Assembly (NCBI RefSeq): GCF_000829195.1
Contig: NZ_AP013294.1
Span: 620,001 to 684,000 of the forward strand
Source: Bacillus sp. OxB-1
Lineage (GTDB): Bacteria; Bacillota; Bacilli; Bacillales_A; Planococcaceae
DNA: 64,000 nucleotides
Direction: 5' to 3'
Of this stretch, positions 16,735 through 27,136 are shown piece by piece. The notes beneath the pieces were generated by a model that did not search any database, was not told the origin of the DNA, and saw only the letters and a list, made by a program, of their open reading frames with translations. Made by a program: the position numbers and the translations under genes. Within the stretch, counting starts at the first letter, position 1. Every line of letters starts with the position of its first letter.

Positions 16735-18330
16735 TTATAAAATCCGTGTTGACAGCTTTTGCACGCGTGTCACGATGTCCTTCGGCTGGAAAGGTTTCAT
16801 AATATAATCATCGGCCCCCAACCACAAGGCTGCCTTGATATCCGATTCGCCCGTGCGAGCGGTCATCATGGAGACAAGGACGTTCTTTTGATCCACATCC
16901 CGCTTCAATCGGCTAAGCACTTCCAACCCGTCCATTTCCGGCATGATGCCGTCCAGTAAGACAATATAATATTGATCCGGCCGGTACCAATCCGACTCCA
17001 AAAAGGCGGGGCCGTCCGGATAGATATGAACATCAATCTCAATTCCCGGCAACGTCAGTCCTGCCAGCTGTTCAGAAAGCATCGTACGGATCAATGTATC
17101 ATCATCAATGACCATAATATGGAGTTTCCGTTTAGCCCGCACCGTGGCATCGTATGTGACCGACCGGTTCCGACCACTCCGTTTTGCTTCATAGAGCGCT
17201 TGGTCAGCCTCGGAAATCACTTTTTCGATGCTGCCCCCGAATGTCGCGATGCCAGCGGAGAATGTGACGGAAAAGCGGTGACCGCCCTCTTCAAATACGA
17301 TGGCATTGAACCGCTCCCGCAATCGATCGAGAAAAACGGTCGCCTTTTCGGCAGTAGCCCCGTGTAAAATGAAGGAGAACTCTTCCCCGCCATATCGGAA
17401 GACATGGTCGGTCTCCCGTTTTTCTTCCAAGGCGATCGCCCCTAACGTCCTCAGTACTTCATCCCCCGCCGGATGGCCGTATTGATCATTCACTTTTTTG
17501 AAGTGGTCGAGATCCAGCATGACTAGGGAAAATCCGACACCCGTCCTCTCCGACAACTCCGCGAAGTAGGAAATCATTTCATCGAAGTGACGACGGTTCC
17601 CGACACCCGTCAGCCCGTCTGTGATAACCGACTGGCCGATCATTTTGCGCATTTTTTCGCGATTCAACAGATACGGAATGAAGATGTCCATATCAAACGG
17701 CTTCTTCAAAAAATCCATCGCTCCGCTCTGATAGGCCGAGGCCCGATTAGCCTGGGAAGCATCGACGCTCGTGATGATAGTGATCACTTGGCGAACTTGC
17801 GCTGTTTCGGAAATATGCCCAAGTACTTGAAATCCCGTCATGTCCGGCAAATACAAGTCGATCAACACATAATGCGGCCGGACGGAGTAAAATTGTTCGA
17901 TCCCCCGCTTCCCGTTCAATGCGATGATCACTTGCGCTCCCATCTTTTCAAGCAGCTCCTTGACATACGAAACGAATTCCAAATCGTCGTCAATAATCAA
18001 GACGGCCGTCTCTTCATCCAGACTATTCAAGTATGAGGGCGGCAGCTGGAATTCATTCAATTCCTGGCCCCCTTCTATGGCACGCCAAATCCGGTTTTTG
18101 AAGTTATTAAGCGTATGAACGGGAATCGTGCTTTCATTGTGGGCAGATAAAATATCAAGTTGCGCTGAACAAAAAGCGGACAGGGCGTCCAATCCGATGG
18201 TACCTGACGTGCCTTTTAATGTATGTAAAAACTTGTATAACTCTCTTTCAGTGATGACTGTTTTCTCTCCCCACTCCGCAAACGTTCCACGAACCCGTTC
18301 TCGCAGCAATTCCTGATAATTCTTACCCAT
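16735..18330 (-). CDS. HPt-REC-GGDEF-REC signalling protein (diguanylate cyclase)
   Basis: 531 residues with four domains. An HPt domain has its histidine in HTLKGTSGTIGL (about 36-47). Receiver 1 (about 109-225) has the aspartate in VLIDLYLPDM. The GGDEF domain (about 240-400) has intact active site RYGGEEF and an RxxD inhibitory site (RETD) exactly five residues before it. Receiver 2 (about 408-531) has its aspartate in VLLDGIMPEM. It should make cyclic di-GMP under dual phosphorylation control. HPt in the same chain suggests it receives phosphate from a hybrid or the nearby kinase. There is no membrane segment. Confidence 0.9.
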   Translation of the reverse strand: MGKNYQELLRERVRGTFAEWGEKTVITERELYKFLHTLKGTSGTIGLDALSAFCSAQLDILSAHNESTIPVHTLNNFKNRIWRAIEGGQELNEFQLPPSYLNSLDEETAVLIIDDDLEFVSYVKELLEKMGAQVIIALNGKRGIEQFYSVRPHYVLIDLYLPDMTGFQVLGHISETAQVRQVITIITSVDASQANRASAYQSGAMDFLKKPFDMDIFIPYLLNREKMRKMIGQSVITDGLTGVGNRRHFDEMISYFAELSERTGVGFSLVMLDLDHFKKVNDQYGHPAGDEVLRTLGAIALEEKRETDHVFRYGGEEFSFILHGATAEKATVFLDRLRERFNAIVFEEGGHRFSVTFSAGIATFGGSIEKVISEADQALYEAKRSGRNRSVTYDATVRAKRKLHIMVIDDDTLIRTMLSEQLAGLTLPGIEIDVHIYPDGPAFLESDWYRPDQYYIVLLDGIMPEMDGLEVLSRLKRDVDQKNVLVSMMTARTGESDIKAALWLGADDYIMKPFQPKDIVTRVQKLSTRIL

Positions 18331-18437
18331 TTTTCAAACCCCCAGCTCAATTCTACGCCTCATTTACTAGATACATAGACATACTTTAATTATAAACAAA
18401 CTTTATTAAATGTACAATTTAAGAATAAAGACACATA

Positions 18438-18467
18438 TAAAAAAAGGTCGGACACGAGATCCAACCT
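18438..18467 (-). terminator. Terminator of glmM operon
   Basis: AGGTTGGA pairs with TCCGACCT (one mismatch) and the minus strand continues TTTTTTTATA. It ends the sigW-to-glmM block without glmS. Confidence 0.75.
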
Positions 18468-18476
18468 GAACATTCG

Positions 18477-19826
18477 TTATTCCGTTCCTAATTCTTGACG
18501 AACGACATCTGCAATTTGGTCCACATATTGGGTACATGCTTCTTCTGTCGGCGCTTCGACCATGACCCGGACAACCGGTTCTGTTCCGGATGGACGGACG
18601 AGCACCCTCCCGTTTCCGGCCATTTCCTTCTCTACATCGGAAATCGTCGCAGCGACTTTAGCATTTTCAGTCACCGCGTTTTTATCAGTGACCCGCACAT
18701 TGACGAGTTTTTGCGGATAGACCCGCATTTCAGCAGCCAGCTCGGACAGCTTCCGGCCCGTGCGCTTCATAATATTCACCAACTGAAGGCCGGTGAGGAG
18801 TCCATCGCCCGTCGTATTGAAATCCAGGAAGACGATATGCCCGGACTGCTCGCCGCCAAGATTATAATTTCCTTTTTTCATTTCCTCGACGACGTAACGA
18901 TCGCCCACCGCTGTTTGGACACTTGTCATTCCTTTGTCGGCAAGTGCTTTGTAAAAGCCCATATTGCTCATGATCGTTGAAACGACCGTGCCCGACTTGA
19001 GGCGCCCTTCTTCGTGCAAATGGCTTCCGATGATGTACATGATCTGATCGCCGTCCACAATTTCACCATGCTCATCCACCGCAATCAACCGATCCCCGTC
19101 ACCGTCGAAGGCCAACCCGATATCTGCTCCTTTTTCCACAACCAGTTTGCAAAGTTCCTCCGGATGCGTAGAGCCGACTCCTGCGTTAATATTCACTCCA
19201 TTGGGAGAGGCTCCCATTGTCGTCAAATCTGCATCCAGATCCGCAAACACATGGGTCGCCAAAGTCGATGTCGCGCCGTTCGCACAGTCCATCGCGATAT
19301 GGATGCCCGTGAATTCCTCATCCACTGTCTGCTTCAAGTATTGAATGTATTTATGGCCGCCCTCGAAATATTCTGTAATGGTACCAACATCTTCCCCGAC
19401 AGGGCGTGGCAGCGTGTCTTCCGGCTCATTCAACAGACGTTCGATTTCCTCTTCTTGCTCATCTGTCAATTTAAAACCGTCCGAGCCGAAGAACTTGATG
19501 CCGTTATCTTCAAAGGGATTATGTGAAGCGGAGATCATGACACCTGCCTGCGCGTTCATCGCCCGGGTCAAGTAGGCAACTCCCGGCGTACTGATTACGC
19601 CAAGCGTCATCACTTCCACTCCAGTTGACAATAAGCCGGCAATCAAAGCACTTTCCAACAGTTGGCCTGAAATCCGTGTATCTTTTCCGACGAGCACCGT
19701 CGCTTTCTCCTGGATTTCTTTCGTTAGTACATAACCACCCGTACGACCTAACTTAAACGCCAGCTCCGGGGTCAATTCCTTATTCGCCACTCCACGGACA
19801 CCATCCGTGCCAAAATACTTTGTCAT
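18477..19826 (-). CDS. glmM: Phosphoglucosamine mutase
   Basis: 449 residues, the usual GlmM length. The catalytic phosphoserine lies at about residue 101 in ISASHNP, the metal loop DGDGDR near 241, the sugar loop GGEQSGH and the phosphate-binding [11 protein letters not shown] near the C-terminus. It converts glucosamine-6-phosphate to glucosamine-1-phosphate for cell-wall synthesis. It sits after cdaA-cdaR, the conserved trio in which GlmM and CdaR modulate CdaA. Unlike B. subtilis, glmS does not follow. Confidence 0.97.
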   Translation of the reverse strand: MTKYFGTDGVRGVANKELTPELAFKLGRTGGYVLTKEIQEKATVLVGKDTRISGQLLESALIAGLLSTGVEVMTLGVISTPGVAYLTRAMNAQAGVMISASHNPFEDNGIKFFGSDGFKLTDEQEEEIERLLNEPEDTLPRPVGEDVGTITEYFEGGHKYIQYLKQTVDEEFTGIHIAMDCANGATSTLATHVFADLDADLTTMGASPNGVNINAGVGSTHPEELCKLVVEKGADIGLAFDGDGDRLIAVDEHGEIVDGDQIMYIIGSHLHEEGRLKSGTVVSTIMSNMGFYKALADKGMTSVQTAVGDRYVVEEMKKGNYNLGGEQSGHIVFLDFNTTGDGLLTGLQLVNIMKRTGRKLSELAAEMRVYPQKLVNVRVTDKNAVTENAKVAATISDVEKEMAGNGRVLVRPSGTEPVVRVMVEAPTEEACTQYVDQIADVVRQELGTE

Positions 19827-19852
19827 CTCCTAACTCCCTTTCAAAACATATA

Positions 19853-21151
19853 TCAGGCAAGTTCGATTTTCATCGTCACCTTTTCTTCAGAAAGCTTCCA
19901 TTGTACCTTTTCGGGGCCATCTACGGTAACGGGAAGTGTCAGCTCCCCTTCCGCCTCTGCCCTGGAGGCATCGACATAGACATTGAAATCAGAAGACGCC
20001 ATCTGATCGATGACACTTTTTTCTCCGGTCACGCTCAATGAAACGGAGCCGTTTTGCGGCTTCTGATAGGAGCTTTTAAATTTTTCATCCAGCCCCTTGA
20101 CCTCTACCGCGATATTGTTAAATTCTTTCGTGACGACCGGTTCAGGAGCAGGCGGCGGAGACTCTGCTTGCTCGGATGAGTCACTCTCCTCTTCCTGATC
20201 CTGCTTCTGATCCGTCGTAGCAGCGTTAACGCTCACTTTCAATTTATCCAAAGACATCTTCGAAATCCCTTTCGGCTTTTTCAACGTCACATCGAGCTGC
20301 CCTTGTCCATCCACTTTCGATACATCTACATCCACAATATATTCTTCGATTTGTTCCAATGCTTTCCGCGATCCGGTTAATGTGATGGTTTTCGCATTTG
20401 TCGAGAGGCTACGGACTTGGACGTCTTCCCGCGGCGTTCCGACGGCATGGAGAACAATCGGCACTTCTTTCTGATACTGGGCCACCTCCACCTTGACAGT
20501 CACTTCTTCCGGAACAATGGTGACATTCAACTTATTCAAATCTTTATCCAAAACGCGGACACGGGCTTGTTGTTCGAATGATTTGGAAATGCCCTGATCC
20601 GCAGTGGCAGTCGCTTTCACAAAACTAATCGATTCGATGACACTTTTCGCACCCGTCACTTCTATGACCGATGGATCGGTTTTCATATCCACAATATAAT
20701 AATCTTCCGCCAGCAACCGATCGTTCAGCTCGGGATCGACGCGGAAGCTTTCCGTGATTTTCTCTTCGATATCGACCGTGACTATCGGAGGATCCAGCTG
20801 GACTAGCAGCTTATCCGAAATATTTTCCGTCTGGATCTCCACTGAATGCCGGCCAATCGGCAAATCACTCAAATCCAGCCGCAGCGTAAAATCCTTTCGA
20901 AGTTTCGTTGATTGAACCAGATTGGCGGGCCCGTCAATCGTCATATTGACCGTTTCCGGCACCCCGGTAACTACTAAATTCTCTGTATCATAAAACACTT
21001 CGACCGGGACATCGCGGATATCTTCCATCGTGTCGCCGATCGATTTGCCTACCGTCTTCTCTTCCCCTGCTTTGACGAAGAAAAACAGCACAATGGCAAG
21101 GAACAATGCCGTGAAACGGAGAAACCAAGGGCTATCCATAAGTTTATCCAT
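19853..21151 (-). CDS. cdaR: CdaA regulator CdaR (YbbR-domain protein)
   Basis: 432 residues from ATG 21151 (MDKLMDSPWFLRF); the longer frame reads back through cdaA. One N-terminal membrane helix (about 10-30) is followed by an extracellular part made of several YbbR domains (each about 80 residues, DLPIGRHSVEIQTENISD-like strands). A Glu/Ser/Pro-rich linker (about 325-355) precedes the last domain. CdaR binds CdaA and tunes cyclic di-AMP production. Its start overlaps the cdaA end by 8 bp. Confidence 0.92.
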   Translation of the reverse strand: MDKLMDSPWFLRFTALFLAIVLFFFVKAGEEKTVGKSIGDTMEDIRDVPVEVFYDTENLVVTGVPETVNMTIDGPANLVQSTKLRKDFTLRLDLSDLPIGRHSVEIQTENISDKLLVQLDPPIVTVDIEEKITESFRVDPELNDRLLAEDYYIVDMKTDPSVIEVTGAKSVIESISFVKATATADQGISKSFEQQARVRVLDKDLNKLNVTIVPEEVTVKVEVAQYQKEVPIVLHAVGTPREDVQVRSLSTNAKTITLTGSRKALEQIEEYIVDVDVSKVDGQGQLDVTLKKPKGISKMSLDKLKVSVNAATTDQKQDQEEESDSSEQAESPPPAPEPVVTKEFNNIAVEVKGLDEKFKSSYQKPQNGSVSLSVTGEKSVIDQMASSDFNVYVDASRAEAEGELTLPVTVDGPEKVQWKLSEEKVTMKIELA

Positions 21152-21980
21152 TGTTTTTCTTCCTCCATTTCCAAATAGGCGTTTCCGCTTGCTTGGATTC
21201 CGGACCAAACCAGAGTCGACGCAATTGAACTTCAAATTCCTCCATATCCAAATTCCGGTTAATATCCCCATCTGCCGTTATGCTGACAGCCCCGGTCTCT
21301 TCCGAAACGATGATTGTCACAGCATCCGTCACTTCACTAATGCCCAGAGCCGCCCGGTGCCGCGTCCCTAATTCTTTTGAGATGAAAGGGCTCTCGGAAA
21401 GCGGAAGATAACAGCCGGCTGCCGCAATTCGATTTTTTGTGACAATGACGGCACCATCATGAAGGGGAGTATTCGGGATGAAAATATTGATGAGCAATTC
21501 GGATGTAATATCGGAATTCATCGGAATCCCAGTTTCGATATATTCGCTCAATCCCGTTTCTTTTTCAACGGATATCAAGGCTCCGATTCGACGTTTGGCC
21601 ATATAGCTGACCGATTTCACAAACGCCTCAATGAGCCGATCCCGCTCTTCCAGCTCCTGCGTCATCGTTCGCGCAAACAGCCGGCCTCGCCCGAGTTGCT
21701 CAAGCGCTCGCCGCAGCTCCGGCTGGAAGATGATGATAATTGCCAAGAACCCGTACGGCAGCACTTGGTCCATCATCCAGCGCAATGTATCGAGTCCGAA
21801 CACGTCTGTCAGCAGCCGGGCGATGATCAGGACGATAATTCCCTTTAACAGCTGGACTGCCTTTGTCCCTCGGATGATCGTTATCAGTTTATAAAAAACA
21901 TACCAGACAAGAAGCACATCCACAATAGTGATAAGTGGTGCGACCGGACTTAAATCAATAAAATCTTGCCATTTGGGCAT
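21144..21980 (-). CDS. cdaA: Diadenylate cyclase CdaA
   Basis: 278 residues. Three N-terminal membrane helices (about 12-90) are followed by the DAC domain with catalytic DGA at 175-177 (PLHDGAVIV) and the GTRHR motif at 205-209. It condenses two ATP to cyclic di-AMP, an essential signal for potassium and wall homeostasis. It is first of the cdaA-cdaR-glmM unit, with rsiW and sigW upstream in the same direction. Confidence 0.96.
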   Translation of the reverse strand: MPKWQDFIDLSPVAPLITIVDVLLVWYVFYKLITIIRGTKAVQLLKGIIVLIIARLLTDVFGLDTLRWMMDQVLPYGFLAIIIIFQPELRRALEQLGRGRLFARTMTQELEERDRLIEAFVKSVSYMAKRRIGALISVEKETGLSEYIETGIPMNSDITSELLINIFIPNTPLHDGAVIVTKNRIAAAGCYLPLSESPFISKELGTRHRAALGISEVTDAVTIIVSEETGAVSITADGDINRNLDMEEFEVQLRRLWFGPESKQAETPIWKWRKKNNG

Positions 21981-22159
21981 GTGCTTCGCCTACTTTCCTT
22001 ACACAATTTCCTATGCGTACAGTATAGCATAAAAGCGCCTCATGCAATGCCAAAAGCACAGGGCGCCTGCTCGGACCTGATAAGTGATTTTCGTAAGGGG
22101 CCTTATTTTCCCTGCATCCAAAAAAGCCGGACGCCACGGCGATCCGGTCTTTCCATTTA

Positions 22160-22795
22160 TCACTCATCGGTGGAACGGTCCCCATCCGAGGAAGGGATGA
22201 CATCATTCAACGTTTTCTTGATTTTATACCATAGCCATTCGAAGACTTCGTCGATTTCCTCGCTATTGCCGGTGACCACCGCCGTGGAAGCCATATATTT
22301 CGTACCGCGGATGACCGTGACGTTGCCGTCGACTTGTCCTTCGATGCGGAGATTGCCGTTTTTCACGACGAGGTCACCCTCAATGACTTCCCCTTCCGGC
22401 ACAATCACCGTCTCCCCTTCGACAATCAGATTCGGTTGCTTCGTTACGGAGAAATGTTGGTCATTGCCATAACTCGAGAATAACGTAGCACTCATTAAGA
22501 TAAAAAACAACGCAGCCGCTGAGAACAGCGGATGTCTGCGCAGCCAACGGTTGAAACCGGCTTGGGATTTCTCTTTCGGGAGCCGTGCCATGACCCCTTC
22601 CACAAATCCTTCCGGAGCTTGTATTTGGGTAGCACTCCCTAGAAAGGCGATGGATTCGCTTAATCCATTCATGATCTCTTTGCATTCGGGACAAGTATCC
22701 AAATGCTCTCGTAGCAGCCGCTCTTCTTCCCGGCTGATATCTCCGTCTAAATACGCGTGCATATATTCGACAACATATTCAGGACACGTATTCAT
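22160..22795 (-). CDS. rsiW: Anti-sigma-W factor RsiW
   Basis: 211 residues. There is an N-terminal zinc anti-sigma (ZAS) domain with H31, C35 and C38 (HLDTCPEC), one membrane helix (about 89-108), and an extracellular domain with repeated beta strands (VIVPEGEVIEGDLVVKNGN). RsiW holds SigW at the membrane until regulated proteolysis under envelope stress. It starts 12 bp after sigW, the usual pairing. Confidence 0.93.
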   Translation of the reverse strand: MNTCPEYVVEYMHAYLDGDISREEERLLREHLDTCPECKEIMNGLSESIAFLGSATQIQAPEGFVEGVMARLPKEKSQAGFNRWLRRHPLFSAAALFFILMSATLFSSYGNDQHFSVTKQPNLIVEGETVIVPEGEVIEGDLVVKNGNLRIEGQVDGNVTVIRGTKYMASTAVVTGNSEEIDEVFEWLWYKIKKTLNDVIPSSDGDRSTDE

Positions 22796-22807
22796 ACCAA
22801 TTCCCTC

Positions 22808-23377
22808 CTACATAGTACCCAACTGTTTTCGAAGTGCTTCCCGCCCGCGATGGACCCGGGTCTTTACGGTCCCAAGCGGCAATTCTAAAATATCTCCAAT
22901 TTCCTGCAACGGCAATTCCTCGATGTAACGGAGCGTAATCACAGATCGGTATTTGTCCGGAAGTCTGCCGATTTCATAGTGGATGCGTTCCTGCAGCTCC
23001 ATCTTTTCCACTTGGTCCTCCGGTAATTCATCGGCTGCCGCCACTTGCGAGTATAAATTCAAGCCCTCGGTCCCCGGCACTTCGGCGTCCAGGTAATAAT
23101 CCGGCTTCTTCTTCCGAATCCGGTCGATGCATAAATTGGTTGCAATTCGAAAGAGCCACGTAGAAAATTTCCGTTTTTGATCAAATGTATGGATATTGAT
23201 ATAAGCACGCACAAACGCTTCTTGCGCAATGTCTTCCGCTTCCTGCGCATTCCCCAGCATCCGATAGCACACTTGATACAGTCGATGCTGGAATAAGGTT
23301 ACAATTTCCTCAAAGGCATCCTGGTTGCCTTTTAATACTTCATTGATCCGTTTATTGACCAGGTCATCCATTGTCAT
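22808..23377 (-). CDS. sigW: ECF RNA polymerase sigma factor SigW
   Basis: 189 residues. Region 2 is YRMLGNAQEAEDIAQEAFVRAY...FSTWLFRIATNLCIDRIRKKK and region 4 is LPLQEIGDILELPLGTVKTRVHRGREALRKQL. It directs the envelope-stress regulon. An exact sigma-W-type promoter lies upstream (23408-23434), so the gene activates itself. It forms an operon with rsiW. Confidence 0.95.
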   Translation of the reverse strand: MTMDDLVNKRINEVLKGNQDAFEEIVTLFQHRLYQVCYRMLGNAQEAEDIAQEAFVRAYINIHTFDQKRKFSTWLFRIATNLCIDRIRKKKPDYYLDAEVPGTEGLNLYSQVAAADELPEDQVEKMELQERIHYEIGRLPDKYRSVITLRYIEELPLQEIGDILELPLGTVKTRVHRGREALRKQLGTM

Positions 23378-23407
23378 TTCATCCCCCGGTGCGGCTGTCC
23401 CTTCATA

Positions 23408-23434
23408 TACGGTTGAAGGTATCGACAGGTTTCA
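23408..23434 (-). promoter_or_regulatory. Autoregulatory sigma-W promoter
   Basis: On the minus strand TGAAAC (-35), 17-bp spacer, CGTA (-10): the ECF sigma-W consensus, 31 bp before the sigW start. Confidence 0.85.
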
Positions 23435-23514
23435 TTTTTTATCACTATTTTTTATTTTATCAAAGATGGCGAGTTTTTTCTCCTAGAGTTTTGTAAAACC
23501 CATCCCATTTGGGG

Positions 23515-23538
23515 GAATAAAAAAGGATCGCCACGATC
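23515..23538 (-). terminator. Terminator of rocF
   Basis: GGATCG/CGATCC stem with a 3-base loop and TTTTTT on the minus strand. Confidence 0.85.
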
Positions 23539-23577
23539 CCGTGGATGCCGGGTTCGTGTACAATCCAATCCCTATTA

Positions 23578-24483
23578 TTATAACAACTTCTCCCCGAACA
23601 AGGAGCCCATCAGGCCGACTGCTACGTCAGCCGTTTTGTTTTTGTCATCCAAAATCGGGTTGACCTCGACGAATTCAGCCGATGTAATCATTCGCGCATC
23701 CTCCAGCATTTCCATGGCGAGATGGCTTTCCCGATAACTGATGCCTCCAGGCACCGGCGTACCGACCCCCGGTGTGTAGAGAGGATCCAACCCGTCCAGA
23801 TCCAATGAGAGATGAACGCCATCCAAATGGCGGGACTGCAAATAGGCAATAGCGTCCTTCATGACTGCCGTCATCCCATCCCGATCGATTTCATGCATCG
23901 TATACACTTTGATCCCTTTTTCCTTGATCAATTCCCGTTCACCCGGGTCGACTGAGCGGGCTCCGATGATGACGATATTCTCCGGCTTTACTTTAGGCCC
24001 CGCCTGCCCGATGGCGACTAGTTTCTCATGTCCGAAGCCCATGCTGACCGCAAGGGGCATGCCGTGGATGTTGCCGGATGGAGATGTCTCCTCTGTATTC
24101 ATATCTGCATGCGCATCGTACCAGATGACGCCTAAGTTTCCATACTTCGTCGCAAGCCCTGCAAGCGTCCCGATTGCGATGCTGTGGTCGCCTCCCAAGA
24201 CGAGCGGGAACCGGTCCGCTCTCAAAACCGCTTCCACTTTTTTGGCGAGGGCAGTGGTCGCTTGTACGACTTCTTCTAAATTCTTCAAGTTCGAATGGCT
24301 CGGCTTGTCTCTGGCTGCTGCTCCTACGTAAATATTCCCCTCATCTTCCACTTCATGTCCGATCGCTTCCAATCGGCCGACTGCTCCTGCATACCGCATG
24401 GCGCTCGGTCCCATATCCACGCCGCGGCGGCTCTGTCCATAATCGAGAGGAACCCCGATCAATGAAATTTGTAATTTGCCCAT
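23578..24483 (-). CDS. rocF: Arginase
   Basis: 301 residues. Manganese ligands are all present: GGDHS (H100), DAHAD (D123, H125, D127) and SLDLDGLDP. The N-terminal LDYGQSRRGVDMGPSAMRYAG and the length fit arginase rather than agmatinase. It hydrolyses arginine to ornithine and urea. In B. subtilis rocF is also next to the sigW region although its rocDE partners lie elsewhere here too. It has its own terminator and a stop-to-sigW gap of over 200 bp upstream of the SigW promoter. Confidence 0.94.
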   Translation of the reverse strand: MGKLQISLIGVPLDYGQSRRGVDMGPSAMRYAGAVGRLEAIGHEVEDEGNIYVGAAARDKPSHSNLKNLEEVVQATTALAKKVEAVLRADRFPLVLGGDHSIAIGTLAGLATKYGNLGVIWYDAHADMNTEETSPSGNIHGMPLAVSMGFGHEKLVAIGQAGPKVKPENIVIIGARSVDPGERELIKEKGIKVYTMHEIDRDGMTAVMKDAIAYLQSRHLDGVHLSLDLDGLDPLYTPGVGTPVPGGISYRESHLAMEMLEDARMITSAEFVEVNPILDDKNKTADVAVGLMGSLFGEKLL

Positions 24484-24560
24484 TCCCCATACCCCCCTTT
24501 ACTTGAACCTATTTTAAGGCTTTCGGTAAGGTTGGCTCAACTCAACAAATTTCCGAATAT

Positions 24561-26294
24561 TTATACATCCTCCATCTTCTTCATGAACTGCTCACAAACC
24601 TCCGGAGGAATGGGCTTACTGAATAAATACCCTTGGGCTTCCGTGCACCCGAAGGATCGTAAAATTTCGGCCTGTTCCTCGTACTCGACCCCTTCTGCAA
24701 CGACCCGCAAACCGACCGTATCCGCCAAGGCGATGATCGCTTTGACAATTGCACGACTCTCCTCGTTTTCATGGATATCTCGGATGAAGGACATATCGAT
24801 CTTCAAAGTATCAGCAGGCAATTCCTTGATATAGCTGAATGTACTATATCCGGTCCCAAAGTCATCGATCGCCACAGTAATACCCATTTCACGGATGGTC
24901 TGTATCTTCTCCTGCAACCCTTCCCGATCCGCAAACGTGGTTTCCGTCAATTCAATCTCGATCAATTCCGCAGGAGTCCCGGTCTCTTCGAGAATGTTCC
25001 GGATCATCGGTACGGCACCCGGATCTTCCACTTGTACAGGGGACATATTGATGGCCACCCGGAACGGCGCGAATCCTTTCTGTATCCAATCCTTCGCCTG
25101 TCTGCACCCTTCCCGCAAAATCCATTCGCCTAACGGAATGATAATTTTCGTCTCTTCCGCCACAGGAATGAATTTATCAGGCGGAATGCGTCCGAGGTCG
25201 GGATGGTTCCAACGGACAAGCGCTTCCACTCCGGTCAGTTCATTTGTCTGCAGATGGATCTTCGGCTGGTAATCGATATGGAATCTTCCTAATTTAACGC
25301 TTTTTCTAAGCTCATTTTCCAACAAAATTCGTTCCAGCGACTTGGAGGCGGTTCCATGACGATAAAATTCATAACCGCCGCCTCCATGTTCTTTTTTGAT
25401 CGACATCGCCTTCTCTGCCTTCATGGCCAGTTCCGAAGCTTTCGTCGCATGCTCTGGATATAGGGAGATGCCAATACTGAAGGAGGGTACATACGGTTGG
25501 CCCATCACTTCAATCTGTTCCTCCAAATAGGATTGAACTTCTTGGATATGCTGCCCGATCTCTTCATCGCTTTTACATCCCTGTAATAGAAGGGCAAACT
25601 CATCACCCGACAGTCTGCCGACAATCTGTTCGGCCGGATAGAACGCCCGCAGCCTTCTGCCGATGACAGATAGGACATAATCTCCTGCCTCGAAGCCAAG
25701 GGAGTCATTGATATATCGAAGACGATCGATATTGATCCGGACGTAGGCCAATTTCTCCCCCTTCTTTTCCGCCCTGTCCACTGCATGATGAACTTGTTTT
25801 CGAAAAGAAATCCGGTTGGGCAAATCCGTCAATTGATCATTATATGCCAAGTTTCGCACCATCATTTCGGATTCAATGCGCTGGGTTATATCGTTCCGGA
25901 TTGAAATGTATTGATACGGCTTACCTTTTTCATTCAGAAAAGGAACAATCGTCGTATCCACCCAATAAAACGTCCCGTCTTTCCGTCGGTTCCGCATTTC
26001 TCCACGCCAAGTTTTCCCCTTCCCGATCGTAGCCCACATCTCTTTGAAGAAGCGTGTCGAATGAAAGCCGGAATTGACGATGCTGTGTGTAGAGCCAATG
26101 AGCTCTTCCACCGTGTATTGGGATATCTTGGTGAATAGTTCATTTACGTACAAGATCTTCCCGGTCCTGTCCGTAATAGCAACAATGGCCGACTGATCAA
26201 GTGCGTAGGCAATATCTTCGAATACCTTCTGGTCGCTTAGCGAACCGTCGAAACGTATTACATCTTGTATGGATTTGTTAGTTTCCTCTTGCAT
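24561..26294 (-). CDS. PAS-GGDEF-EAL cyclic di-GMP protein
   Basis: 577 residues. A PAS domain (about 28-145, [14 protein letters not shown]) is followed by GGDEF (about 150-310) with SGDEF in place of GGDEF, and EAL (about 325-570) with intact [25 protein letters not shown] and AEGVE. The EAL motifs are complete, so phosphodiesterase activity is likely; cyclase activity is doubtful. It has no membrane helices. It probably opposes the GGDEF protein at 16735. ATG at 26294 was taken as start, with GATACC between it and upstream sequence and no strong ribosome site visible. Confidence 0.88.
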   Translation of the reverse strand: MQEETNKSIQDVIRFDGSLSDQKVFEDIAYALDQSAIVAITDRTGKILYVNELFTKISQYTVEELIGSTHSIVNSGFHSTRFFKEMWATIGKGKTWRGEMRNRRKDGTFYWVDTTIVPFLNEKGKPYQYISIRNDITQRIESEMMVRNLAYNDQLTDLPNRISFRKQVHHAVDRAEKKGEKLAYVRINIDRLRYINDSLGFEAGDYVLSVIGRRLRAFYPAEQIVGRLSGDEFALLLQGCKSDEEIGQHIQEVQSYLEEQIEVMGQPYVPSFSIGISLYPEHATKASELAMKAEKAMSIKKEHGGGGYEFYRHGTASKSLERILLENELRKSVKLGRFHIDYQPKIHLQTNELTGVEALVRWNHPDLGRIPPDKFIPVAEETKIIIPLGEWILREGCRQAKDWIQKGFAPFRVAINMSPVQVEDPGAVPMIRNILEETGTPAELIEIELTETTFADREGLQEKIQTIREMGITVAIDDFGTGYSTFSYIKELPADTLKIDMSFIRDIHENEESRAIVKAIIALADTVGLRVVAEGVEYEEQAEILRSFGCTEAQGYLFSKPIPPEVCEQFMKKMEDV

Positions 26295-26399
26295 GGTATC
26301 GCCCCATCGTTATGAGTATTCCCACATTCATTACTTTTGTATCATGGATTCCCTCTATTGTACCGTATAGTCTACTAAACTTCTTCTGGTTTATTCCCA

Positions 26400-26442
26400 A
26401 ATAAATAGAAAAGAATCCTTAATTTACTAAAATTAAGGATTC
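26400..26442 (-). terminator. Terminator of the tRNA operon
   Basis: Perfect 14-bp stem AGAATCCTTAATTT/AAATTAAGGATTCT with a 3-base loop; the minus strand continues TTTTCTATTTATTT. Confidence 0.85.
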
Positions 26443-26487
26443 TGTCGAAATATACATGAACATGGTTTGGTAAAATGATACAGAAAA

Positions 26488-26562
26488 TGGCTGGGGTAGC
26501 TGGATTCGAACCAACGAATGACGGAGTCAAAGTCCGTTGCCTTACCGCTTGGCTATACCCCA
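26488..26562 (-). tRNA. tRNA-Gln (UUG), copy 1
   Basis: 75 nt including encoded CCA. The acceptor TGGGGTA pairs with TACCCCA, the discriminator is G, the anticodon loop CTTTGAC gives UUG, and the T-loop is GGTTCGAATCC. It is last in the leftward tRNA operon Asn-Thr-Glu-Tyr-Gln. Confidence 0.95.
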
Positions 26563-26671
26563 ATGGTTAAAATAGCGATCAGCTGCGCATCTCATTATCA
26601 GCTTCTTCCGCGACCTGCTTGCTTCTCCCCATTTTAACGGGGCGATAAGTTGCGTTTCATTTTTTAAAGAA

Positions 26672-26756
26672 TGGTGGTGGGGGACGGATTCGAACCGCCG
26701 AACCCGGAGGGAGCGGATTTACAGTCCGCCGCGTTTAGCCACTTCGCTACCCCACC
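26672..26756 (-). tRNA. tRNA-Tyr (GUA), copy 1
   Basis: 85 nt with CCA and the long variable arm of a class II tRNA. The acceptor GGTGGGG pairs with CCCCACC, and the anticodon loop CTGTAAA gives GUA. Confidence 0.95.
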
Positions 26757-26802
26757 AGTAATATGAATCATTTTCCGGAAACTATGTGTAGATCATAATA
26801 AA

Positions 26803-26877
26803 TGGTGACCCCTACGGGATTCGAACCCGTGTTACCGCCGTGAAAGGGCGGTGTCTTAACCGCTTGACCAAGGGGCC
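26803..26877 (-). tRNA. tRNA-Glu (UUC), copy 1
   Basis: 75 nt with CCA. The acceptor GGCCCCT pairs with AGGGGTC (one G-U), and the anticodon loop CTTTCAC gives UUC. Confidence 0.95.
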
Positions 26878-27136
26878 ATCTTCAACCCGTGCATTCTATA
26901 TTCGACAATCATCGCTTTCTTGTCGAACCATCAATCTGAACGGCACAAATGTTATATTAACAAATTCGCCCGCAATGCGCAAGCGCTTTCCGCAAGTTTT
27001 TATAATCCCATTTTTCGAAATACTCATTTTCCCATTATCTTGCCACCATGGATATCATCCCCATACACCCTATCCAATTTGGACAAAAAAAGCGATCTCC
27101 TCTACCGGAAATCGCAACCTATCGAAAATTAAAATA

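Noticed and set aside
18331..18476. glmS ribozyme or riboswitch near glmM
   Set aside because: No glmS gene or catalytic-core-like sequence; only the glmM terminator is present.
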